Shown here: positions 16,082 to 23,529 of the stretch, one piece after another
How positions within the stretch are numbered: the first letter of the stretch is position 1
Layout of the letters: each line of letters opens with the position of its first letter
Assembly (NCBI RefSeq): GCF_000621565.1
Contig: NZ_KK211306.1
Location: 404,466 to 468,465, forward strand
Reading direction: 5' to 3'
Length of the DNA stretch: 64,000 nt
From: Butyrivibrio sp. LB2008
GTDB lineage: Bacteria > Bacillota > Clostridia > Lachnospirales > Lachnospiraceae
The notes under the pieces: generated by a model
The model's database searches: none
The model's input: only the letters and a program-made list of their open reading frames with translations
What the model was told of the DNA's origin: nothing
Translations under genes and position numbers: made by a program

Positions 16082-17917
16082 TCAAAACTCTTTTCCAACT
16101 ATACTGTAAGCAAACGAAACAAATTCTTTTCGTCTGTCCGTATCAATGTATTTAAAGACATCATATATCTTCTTGTGCCCTCCACCTGTATTCTCAAGTC
16201 CGAGCGCAAGCCCCAATGCCGATATCTCATCCTGCGCATCAACCTGTCTTGAGAACATGAGCGCATCTATGTAACCGTTTTTCTCCATCTTGGTATAAGC
16301 ATAAGCAAATGCCGCTGCCTGTACGTCTTCTCCGGATGTGGACGAATAGCCTATCTCACTCAATATTATTGAGCGCACATTGCCGGAATTATCCCTCATG
16401 GAGTCTTTCTGCATATAATTCGTAAGCACCTCGATGTTATCCATCGTGATAGTAGGTGTTGTTTCTGTATGATTTACATATTTTGAAGCATTCCAAAATG
16501 CTGTATTTCCGTTCGGAAAAGAATACGGATGAGCAGCAAGTCCCCAGTCTATATTGCCGTATTTCGCTATCGACGAGGAAAAAATATCAAGAACATCCTT
16601 AGCGTCATAATCGCCTGTTTTTTCCGTATTATATGTCCAGCGCTGGTCGATAGGTATATAAACCTTTGCTCCGGCATTCTCAGACATTATAGCATTGTAA
16701 AAGACTCTGAAAGCTCTTGTAAATGCCGCTGTATAAGTATTCACATCGGTATTGGCCATGTAATTGTATTCTTTTCTGGCATTAACCTCATTTGCAATGA
16801 TCCACATGCTGACATTGCCATGCCCTGTTCCCGAATATCTTCCTGCCAAAAAACTTCCTATTGCCGCAAGTGCCTTGACACCGCCTTCATCGGACGCATT
16901 AAACATATAATAAGGTGCCGACGATCCGCTTCTGGCATTTGGATGCGTGATCTCGGGATATGTGGAGGGATTCGCATCATTTAATATGATAGCGGCTATA
17001 TCTATCCCCATATCATTGAGCTTCTTAAACAGATTATCATAATCATTCATAATCTGTGAATTAAAATGATATTTAACTCCGCAATATTCATACTCTATTC
17101 CGCCGGAAGTCGTAAGAATATGCGAAAGAGGAATATTATAAGAGCAATAATTAACCCCAAGATCCGGCAATTCGGAAAGTCTAAGCGGATGAGGCAGGAT
17201 CCCCTTTATAGACCTGTGCTTCATTCCACTGTAATTATGTCTTGCGCAGGCATTGGGATTATTTATGTATTTGGGATGACTTACAATAATATAACTGTCA
17301 TCTTTTTTTACCGCGATTGAAAATTTGGAAAATAATCGCGTATCAGCGGACTCCTTCTTGAGATTAAGCTTAAACGAAGCTTCCTCTCCCTTATATGTCT
17401 TTTCTATAGGCTCTGCACCCTCAGCAATCTCATCCTCATAAGTTGCCTGTTCAAAAAGATAATAATATTTGTCATCACTTCCCGGTATTCCGTTAGAAGT
17501 TGCTTCTATCTGTATTTTTTCCCCATCTACAATGGCACAATTGTTTATGCTTGCAAATTCTGCCGTATTCTCAGGGGTAAGTTCAACGGTTTCAGGTCTC
17601 TGCGAAAGAGCCTCTGAAACTCTTCTGCCTGCTCCGATTATATGATTTATAATGTCCGGATTGACATTTAGCTCCTTACTTACATTTTGAGGTGTTTCAT
17701 TTGCCAGTTTGGTCGCCTTAACATACGGACCTGATTCCGACAAAGAACTCCTTCCATGCAGGTTCTTTATTAAGCCAACAATTATAACAGTAAAATAAAC
17801 AAGCGCAGCGGCTGTAACTATTCCTGTAAGAACTATCAGTCTTCTGTTTCGCCGGATTCTTTGATTTCTTTTTCCTCCCCGCCCGGTTCGCATCTTGCGC
17901 TTTTTTTTCTTCATCAA
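16082..17917 (-). CDS. DUF5722 glycosidase-like membrane-anchored protein
   Basis: The 611-residue protein starts with a very basic segment and one membrane helix (about 30-52), so the bulk is outside the cell. The C-terminal ~380 residues match DUF5722, a TIM-barrel group related to family 39-like glycoside hydrolases. WIIANEVN near residue 375 and ILSEIGYSS near 530 look like the acid/base and nucleophile glutamates. An extracellular polysaccharide-degrading role is likely, but no substrate can be read. Its start overlaps the rarA stop by 4 nt, an odd pairing with a DNA-maintenance gene. Confidence 0.8.
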   Translation of the reverse strand: MMKKKKRKMRTGRGGKRNQRIRRNRRLIVLTGIVTAAALVYFTVIIVGLIKNLHGRSSLSESGPYVKATKLANETPQNVSKELNVNPDIINHIIGAGRRVSEALSQRPETVELTPENTAEFASINNCAIVDGEKIQIEATSNGIPGSDDKYYYLFEQATYEDEIAEGAEPIEKTYKGEEASFKLNLKKESADTRLFSKFSIAVKKDDSYIIVSHPKYINNPNACARHNYSGMKHRSIKGILPHPLRLSELPDLGVNYCSYNIPLSHILTTSGGIEYEYCGVKYHFNSQIMNDYDNLFKKLNDMGIDIAAIILNDANPSTYPEITHPNARSGSSAPYYMFNASDEGGVKALAAIGSFLAGRYSGTGHGNVSMWIIANEVNARKEYNYMANTDVNTYTAAFTRAFRVFYNAIMSENAGAKVYIPIDQRWTYNTEKTGDYDAKDVLDIFSSSIAKYGNIDWGLAAHPYSFPNGNTAFWNASKYVNHTETTPTITMDNIEVLTNYMQKDSMRDNSGNVRSIILSEIGYSSTSGEDVQAAAFAYAYTKMEKNGYIDALMFSRQVDAQDEISALGLALGLENTGGGHKKIYDVFKYIDTDRRKEFVSFAYSIVGKEF

Positions 17918-19248
17918 TCTTCCTTTTTCGTTCTATTTTTCAACTTCTTCATATGTTCCTTTATCTTGAGCTCATATCCGTTTCCTGTCGGATTATAAAA
18001 TTCCTTGCCGTTAAGTTCATAAGGCAAATACTGTTGTTCTACATAATGATCCGGATAATCATGAGCATACTTGTATCCAATTCCATGTCCAAGCTTAGCT
18101 GCTGATTTGTAATGTGCATCCTGAAGGTGCGAAGGAATAGGAAGATTCCCTGTTTCCCTGAGTGTGCTCTGCGCCTTCTCTATCGCAAGATAAGCGGCGT
18201 TACTCTTAGGTGCCGTAGCAATATAACTTGCCGCCTGAGACAGCGTTATCCTGGCTTCCGGCATTCCAAGTCTCTCAACTGCAAGTGAAGCTGCAACTGC
18301 CACCTGCAATGCTTGCGGATCTGCGTTTCCGACATCTTCCGAAGCGCATACCATCATTCGCCTTACTATGAATTTAGGGTCTTCTCCGGCATCAAGCATT
18401 CTTGCAAGATAATAAACTGCGGCATCCGGATCCGAACCTCTCATACTCTTTATAAACGCCGATATGGTGTCATAGTGGTTGTCGCCGTCCTTATCATATC
18501 TGGCAACCTTCCTCTGTATGCACTCTTCCGCAACTTCTTTGGTTATGTGAATGAGTCCGTCGCTGCTTCGCTCTGTTGTCATAACGCCAAGTTCAATGGC
18601 ATTAAGAGCATGTCTTGCATCTCCGTCAGAAAGATCTGCAAGAAAATCTGCAGCCTCAGGTTCAAGAACAGCATTATAACCGCCCATCCCCCTCTCTTTA
18701 TCAGTAACGGCGCGGTTTAAAAGAACTTTGATATCTTCAACCGTAAGCGGTTTGAGCTCAAACACGACCGACCTTGAAATAAGAGCCCCGTTCACCTCAA
18801 AGTAAGGATTTTCCGTAGTTGCACCGATAAGGATCACAGTCCCGTCCTCAACAAACGGAAGAAGGTAGTCCTGCTGCCCCTTATTGAATCTGTGAATCTC
18901 ATCTATAAAAAGAATGGTCTTCTTTCCGTACATTCCAAGGTTATCCTTAGCCTTGTTTACGACTTCTTCCATATCTTTTTTGCCCGCTATAGTAGCATTT
19001 ATCTGGGTAAACTCAGCTTTCGTGGTACCCGCGATAACTTTAGCAAGCGTAGTCTTTCCGGTTCCGGGGGGTCCGTACAGGATTATGGAACTTAATTTAT
19101 CTGCCTGAATCGCACGATAAAGAAGCTTGTCTTTAGCAATGATATGCTGCTGTCCAACCACCTCATCCAAGGTTCTTGGGCGCATTCTTGCGGCAAGCGG
19201 AGACTCTTTATCCATGTTGTTTTCACGCATATACTCAAACAAATCCAT
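17914..19248 (-). CDS. rarA: Replication-associated recombination protein A (AAA+ ATPase)
   Basis: This 444-residue RarA/MgsA/WRNIP1-type ATPase acts at stalled replication forks. It shows the N-terminal PLAARMRPRTLDEVVGQQHI, Walker A GPPGTGKTT, Walker B ILFIDEIHRFNK, sensor IGATTENP, and a C-terminal tetramerisation part ending in YLPYELNGKEFYNPTGNGYE. The ribosome binding site is weak. It is the first gene of a leftward group (rarA, DUF5722, malic enzyme, DUF4364), with the DUF5722 start overlapping its stop. Confidence 0.95.
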   Translation of the reverse strand: MDLFEYMRENNMDKESPLAARMRPRTLDEVVGQQHIIAKDKLLYRAIQADKLSSIILYGPPGTGKTTLAKVIAGTTKAEFTQINATIAGKKDMEEVVNKAKDNLGMYGKKTILFIDEIHRFNKGQQDYLLPFVEDGTVILIGATTENPYFEVNGALISRSVVFELKPLTVEDIKVLLNRAVTDKERGMGGYNAVLEPEAADFLADLSDGDARHALNAIELGVMTTERSSDGLIHITKEVAEECIQRKVARYDKDGDNHYDTISAFIKSMRGSDPDAAVYYLARMLDAGEDPKFIVRRMMVCASEDVGNADPQALQVAVAASLAVERLGMPEARITLSQAASYIATAPKSNAAYLAIEKAQSTLRETGNLPIPSHLQDAHYKSAAKLGHGIGYKYAHDYPDHYVEQQYLPYELNGKEFYNPTGNGYELKIKEHMKKLKNRTKKED

Positions 19249-19345
19249 AACATTTAAGATTTTACTATTTTTCCCCCAAAAAATAAAGCTACGAAAAAAT
19301 TATCTATACACAGATATCTCCATTTAGTAACATTATTTTGAAAAA

Positions 19346-19536
19346 GTCAAAAGCGCCGTGGTTGGTGAAAGGGTATGGAAATATGGTATAGGCAACTTCA
19401 GGGACGCTTTCGCTTCATTGTGCTCGTAGCGGTACTAAAATCCTAAAAGACAGGATTTAAGTACCGACGAGCACAAAGACCCGTTCAGTTGTCTATACCA
19501 TATTTCCATACCCAATTTACAAAACGAGCTTTTGAC
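19346..19536. repeat. Long imperfect hairpin element (singleton, family D)
   Basis: GTCAAAAGC at 19346-19354 pairs with GCTTTTGAC at 19528-19536. A perfect 21-bp stem joins 19371-19391 to 19493-19513 (GGGTATGG...), and an apical stem TTGTGCTCG/CGAGCACAA closes over AATCCTAAAAGACAGGATT. The plan resembles families A and B but the loop sequences differ. It lies between divergent rarA and the MerR gene. Confidence 0.8.
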
Positions 19537-19564
19537 GGCATTTTAAAAAAATTTCTGTAAAGTA

Positions 19565-19595
19565 TTGACCTTCCAGTTTGTGGAAGGTGTATTTT
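19565..19595 (+). promoter_or_regulatory. MerR-type promoter/operator
   Basis: TTGACC (19565-19570) and a TATTTT -10 (19590-19595) are separated by an unusually long 19-nt spacer. The spacer holds a perfect dyad ACCTTCCA-gtttg-TGGAAGGT (19568-19588). This is the classic layout of promoters twisted open by MerR activators, and it suggests autoregulation of the gene that follows. Confidence 0.75.
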
Positions 19596-19636
19596 TCTTT
19601 TATCAACAAGCTGATCGGGGCGATGGAGAGATATTT

Positions 19637-20278
19637 ATGAAGATTAGTCAGGTGGAGGAACTGGTTGGGATTACCAAGAAGAATATCCGGTTTTATGAGG
19701 AGCAGGGGCTTCTTTCGCCGGAGAGGGATCCGGAGAATGGGTATAGGGAGTATTCTCTTAAGGATGTTGATGAGCTTATGAAGATTAAGTTCTTAAGAAA
19801 GCTCTCCGTTCCTCTGGAGGACATTCGCAAGGTTCAGGAAAAAGAGCTTTCGCTGGGCATGTGTCTTGAGAAACAGAGCGGCAATTTAAAAAGTGAGATC
19901 ACGTCCTTAGAGAGCGCGATTGAGCTGTGTGATTCCGTAAAGGACAAGAATCCTGACTATTCTGATTTTAAAGCAGAGGAATATCTCGAAGAAATGCATA
20001 AGATCGAAGAAAGGGGTGGAAAGTTCATGAATGTATCCAAAACAGACGTCAAAAAAAAGAAACTGGGCGCTCTGTTGGCAGCTGCAGTAATTTTGGCAAT
20101 GATGGTCGCTTACTTACTCTTCTTCCTTACAGTAGGTGTAAGCGGCGGAACTCCGATGCCTCTGTTCATTGTTATCATGTTTGTAGGCATTGCTGTAATA
20201 GTTGGTTGTATTTTTGCATTAAGACAAAGGTTTAAGGAAATCGAAGGAGGAGAAGAAGATGAAGCTAGTAAGTATTGA
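19637..20278 (+). CDS. MerR-family regulator with C-terminal membrane segments
   Basis: The start is ATG 19637 (MKISQVEELVGITKKNIRFYEEQGLL) with GGAG upstream; the longer in-frame start at 19565 overlaps the promoter. The 213-residue product has a MerR winged-helix domain (1-~70), a coiled dimerisation helix (about 75-110), and two hydrophobic segments (about 145-170 and 177-200) before an acidic tail. Membrane-attached MerR proteins are uncommon but known in Clostridia. It lacks the metal-binding cysteine pairs of MerR/CueR types. It overlaps the YbjQ-like gene by 20 nt, so the two are coupled. Confidence 0.85.
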   Translation: MKISQVEELVGITKKNIRFYEEQGLLSPERDPENGYREYSLKDVDELMKIKFLRKLSVPLEDIRKVQEKELSLGMCLEKQSGNLKSEITSLESAIELCDSVKDKNPDYSDFKAEEYLEEMHKIEERGGKFMNVSKTDVKKKKLGALLAAAVILAMMVAYLLFFLTVGVSGGTPMPLFIVIMFVGIAVIVGCIFALRQRFKEIEGGEEDEASKY

Positions 20279-20570
20279 TACTATTCCCGGAGCAGAGATT
20301 GAGGCTCTCGGACTCGTGAAAGGAACTGTTGTACAGTCCAAGAATTTAGGAAGAGATTTTATGGCTGGAATGAAGACTCTCGTTGGTGGTGAGATCAAAG
20401 GCTATACAGAAATGCTCACAGAAGCCAGGCAAATTGCCACAAAGCGTATGGTTGACGAAGCCACAAGCCTTGGCGCCGATGCAATCGTCGGCGTACGCTA
20501 CGGCTCATCCGCAGTCATGCAGGGTGCAGCAGAAATCGTCGCATACGGAACTGCAGTGAAGATTAGGTGA
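20259..20570 (+). CDS. YbjQ/DUF74 family protein
   Basis: This 103-residue YbjQ-type protein shows the characteristic TIPGAEIEALGLVKGTVVQS start and LGADAIVGVRY near residue 72. The family forms pentamers and is annotated as putative heavy-metal binding, but its function is not established. GGAGGAGAAG precedes the ATG, which lies inside the end of the MerR gene. The pair is probably one MerR-controlled unit. A family B hairpin starts six bases after the stop. Confidence 0.9.
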   Translation: MKLVSIDTIPGAEIEALGLVKGTVVQSKNLGRDFMAGMKTLVGGEIKGYTEMLTEARQIATKRMVDEATSLGADAIVGVRYGSSAVMQGAAEIVAYGTAVKIR

Positions 20571-20575
20571 TAGAT

Positions 20576-20796
20576 GCCTTTAATAAATCTCGGGCGCGTG
20601 GACAGGGGCGTGGAAATGCTTGTGGTCGGCTGCGCAGTGATTTTCATGGCAAAAAAAGAAACGAAAATGCTTCCTTTCGACGTTGCTCAGAGAAGTCAGC
20701 ATTTTCGTTTCTTTTTTTACCTGAAAATCATCTTGCTCGTCCGAAAACTGCACATTTTCCACGCCCCTGCCCACGCGCCCGAGATTTATTAAAGGC
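20576..20796 (-). repeat. Long hairpin element, family B, copy 1 (inverted)
   Basis: Near-perfect outer stem: GCCTTTAATAAATCTCGGGC at 20576 onward pairs with the segment ending at 20796, continuing through GGGGCGTGG/CCACGCCCC. Conserved internal loops are TGCGCAGTGATTTTC on the left and GAAAATCATCTTGCTCGTCC on the right, and the apex contains TTTCGACGTTGCTCAGA. These match the other B copies. It separates convergent ybjQ and the metallo-hydrolase gene. Confidence 0.85.
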
Positions 20797-20831
20797 TGCC
20801 ACACTGATTGTTCAGTGCAACAGCCCATGTT

Positions 20832-21728
20832 CTACTGCTCTATTGTTATGCCTTCGGCGTTCATTGTAATCGTAATATCTCCATCACGGGTAATATATGT
20901 TTCTACCCCCTTATTATCCAGTAATCCTACTGTTTCGGCATCTTCGTGGTCTTTTTTGCTTGCTGTGATTATTGCGTACTTGGGATTGACGCGGTTCAAG
21001 AATTCATCGAGGTTTTTCTTGAAACGGCCGTGGTGTGGCATTTTGAGGACATCGCATTCAAGGCCGTCTGTTGAGATAAGCTCATTAATGCGCTCTTCTT
21101 CGGCATCTCCGGTGAACAGCATTGTCTTGTCGGCGCACTGTACTTTGATCGCGAGGGATGAATTGTTGCTTAAACTGCTCTTATAATTCACCGCTTCGGG
21201 CGGATATATGGTATATACGACTCCGTCCTCTTTAAAAGAAATAACATCTTTTACGATAAGGTCTTTATAGCCTTTTTCCTTGAGTGCTTTGTAATATTCG
21301 GTTATATCATCCGAGTCCTTTGAAAGATATGTGGTGTAGACCTTTCCGACATTTTTACTTCGGATTATCTGGTCGGCGCCGCCAATGTGGTCTTTGTCAA
21401 AATGGGTGATTATGATCTCATCTATGGTATCAATCCCCTGCTCATCGATAAGTTCAAGGAAATTGTCACCTTTTTTCTCGGTTGCCGTATCTATTACAAC
21501 AGTATGATTTGCAGTCCTTAAAAGAAAAGCATCTGCCTTTCCGCATTTAAATGCTGTGATCGTGATCTCCGAATCGGGATCGGGTGTAAGATTTTTACTC
21601 GCTTCATCCGCATAGACTTCTTCCGCCGTATCATCGCCCGGCTGAAGCGCGTTGGAATTTCTGTTGCATGAAGCAGTTGAAAAAATTGTTGCTATCATAG
21701 TTAAAGCTACTACCAGTTTATTTTTCAT
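20832..21728 (-). CDS. Lipoprotein metallo-beta-lactamase-fold hydrolase (ComEC-like)
   Basis: This 298-residue protein starts with a lipoprotein signal ending STASC (Cys21), so it is anchored outside the membrane. The remainder is a metallo-beta-lactamase fold of the ComEC/Rec2 C-terminal type: THFDKDHIGGAD (metal ligands), LFTGDAEEE and KMPHHGRF. Related stand-alone proteins are probably extracellular nucleases or phosphodiesterases. No competence genes are adjacent. It is monocistronic. Confidence 0.85.
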   Translation of the reverse strand: MKNKLVVALTMIATIFSTASCNRNSNALQPGDDTAEEVYADEASKNLTPDPDSEITITAFKCGKADAFLLRTANHTVVIDTATEKKGDNFLELIDEQGIDTIDEIIITHFDKDHIGGADQIIRSKNVGKVYTTYLSKDSDDITEYYKALKEKGYKDLIVKDVISFKEDGVVYTIYPPEAVNYKSSLSNNSSLAIKVQCADKTMLFTGDAEEERINELISTDGLECDVLKMPHHGRFKKNLDEFLNRVNPKYAIITASKKDHEDAETVGLLDNKGVETYITRDGDITITMNAEGITIEQ

Positions 21729-21852
21729 ATGTCCCCCTTTATCCCGTCTTCCTGTAGTATCTTATATTAAAGTATCAGCATTTTACCATATTCTGCAAAA
21801 TGCGTACCATTATAAAGTTTATAGTTCATACCTTAAATATACCTAAATATCA

Positions 21853-22764
21853 TCAAAGCCGGTAAAAAATCTCATCACACTTTTTATTAAGCATATTAAG
21901 CACTCTCTTTTTATCAAGGCTCCAAAGCGGCGCTACGAGAAGGCGTCTGGGGCCATCGCCGGTCATTCTGTGCACTACGGTCTCCCCGGGTAAAAGAGCT
22001 ACGCACTCACGCACAAGATCCGTATACTCCTCCATTGACATAACAGGAAACGGCTCACGTACAAATTCATCATATATCGAAGTTCCTTTTAGTATCTGAA
22101 GATTCTGAATCTTTATACCGTCAAGTACAGGTGTCAGATTCGCAAGATACTTAACCGTCTCTAGCATATCCCCTTTTGTCTCACCCGGAAGCCCCAGGAT
22201 AATATGCACTATAACCGTTATGCCATTTTCTTTGAGCCTTTTATACGCATCTTCAAAAACTCTAAGCTCATATCCTCTGTCTACTCTGCGTGCTGTCTCT
22301 TCATGTATAGTCTGAAGTCCAAGTTCCACCCAGACAGGCTTCTTTTTATTAAGAGCTGCAAGCATCTCCATTACGTCATCTCCAAGGCAGTCAGGTCTTG
22401 TTCCCAGGGACAATATCCTGACATCATCTCTGTCTATGGTCTCATTATAGAGCCTAGCCAGTCTTTCCACATCGCCATAGGTATTCGTATAGGACTGAAA
22501 GTATGCGATGAAGCTCTTTGCATCGGTCTTTTGCCGGATTCTTGATTTGGCATCCTCAATCTGCACATCTATAGGTGCGATCTGCGCCGCAAACTCACCC
22601 GAACCCTGCTCTGAGCAAAAAGTGCATCCCTTTGTAAGCTTTTTTCCGTCAGGAGTAACGATGGAGCCGTCCCTGTTGGGGCATGTACATCCTGACGAGA
22701 GGGAAAGTCTGTATATCTTTTCTCCATAAATTTCTTTTAAATAAGCTGAAAGCTTTCTTGGCAT
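21853..22764 (-). CDS. TIGR01212 family radical SAM protein
   Basis: This 303-residue radical SAM protein matches the YhcC/TIGR01212 group. The iron-sulfur cysteines are in CTCPNRDG and GCTFC (residues about 22-50), and the barrel contains SLGTRPDC and VELGLQTIHEETARRVDRGY. Members are implicated in tRNA or small-molecule modification, but the reaction is unsettled. It lies 68 nt downstream of the zinc-ribbon protein gene, with a terminator hairpin between them. Confidence 0.9.
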   Translation of the reverse strand: MPRKLSAYLKEIYGEKIYRLSLSSGCTCPNRDGSIVTPDGKKLTKGCTFCSEQGSGEFAAQIAPIDVQIEDAKSRIRQKTDAKSFIAYFQSYTNTYGDVERLARLYNETIDRDDVRILSLGTRPDCLGDDVMEMLAALNKKKPVWVELGLQTIHEETARRVDRGYELRVFEDAYKRLKENGITVIVHIILGLPGETKGDMLETVKYLANLTPVLDGIKIQNLQILKGTSIYDEFVREPFPVMSMEEYTDLVRECVALLPGETVVHRMTGDGPRRLLVAPLWSLDKKRVLNMLNKKCDEIFYRL

Positions 22765-22778
22765 GATTTATCTCCCGG

Positions 22779-22813
22779 AAAAAATAAGCAGGTGCCTTAT
22801 CCAAAACACCTGC
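22779..22813 (-). terminator. Terminator of the zinc-ribbon/DUF4870 gene
   Basis: Leftward: GCAGGTG, loop, CACCTGC, then TTATTTTTT. It lies 20 nt after the stop at 22833. Confidence 0.75.
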
Positions 22814-22832
22814 TCGCATAATAATTTTTTGA

Positions 22833-23369
22833 TTATCCAAGGAAGCCTATATCAGATACTATAGGTAATTCTTTTGCCTTTCCTTTAAGTGTATTTATAA
22901 AACCTATGACTCTTATTATAAGTAAGATTACATTTACAATAGGTGAAACCACCCATCCCACAAAAGGAATTATCATGATGGCCAAAGAAATAATTGTTGC
23001 CACTTCGAGCATTGCTCCGTTCTTCGCATGGAATCTTGCGAAAGGTGAATTGTTCACCAAAAGAGCAACTATCATTCCCATCAAGCCTGTATATGCAAGT
23101 ACCGCAAATAACTTATTATCGGCAATATCGCGTGCATCATACTCTGCAGTATGATCCTTGGGATCAAACTCCACATACTGAGACGAAAACTGATTAAAAC
23201 TTCCGTTCTGATTGAACCCCTGCTGCATCTGAGCTCCATTAGCATCCTGTGGAGCAGCGTTCTGGTCACCTGTCTGATTCTGGCTTGCTGTATCCAAAGA
23301 AAAGCCACATTTTTCGCAGAATTTTACGTCATCTGCCAACTCTTTCCCACAATTAGGACAAATTTTCAT
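22833..23369 (-). CDS. Zinc-ribbon plus DUF4870-like membrane protein
   Basis: The 178-residue protein starts with a two-CxxC zinc ribbon (CPNCGKELADDVKFCEKCGF), then a Gln/Asn-rich linker. Two or three hydrophobic segments (about 85-165) then resemble DUF4870/Tic20-type membrane domains (RFHAKNGAMLE). The function is unknown. It stands alone, with a GGAGGTAATTTGA site before the ATG. Confidence 0.85.
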   Translation of the reverse strand: MKICPNCGKELADDVKFCEKCGFSLDTASQNQTGDQNAAPQDANGAQMQQGFNQNGSFNQFSSQYVEFDPKDHTAEYDARDIADNKLFAVLAYTGLMGMIVALLVNNSPFARFHAKNGAMLEVATIISLAIMIIPFVGWVVSPIVNVILLIIRVIGFINTLKGKAKELPIVSDIGFLG

Positions 23370-23529
23370 TCAAATTACCTCCTACCCCAAACTGCTATTT
23401 ACTTTCAAATTATTGTACATTCTGTGAAAAATATTTGCAAGACACCGCATTTTAGTCCACTATTCAATTGCCTAAAAATATCGCAAATAGTAACATATCT
23501 ACATAGTAAACTCTAAAGGAAAAGAGCAA

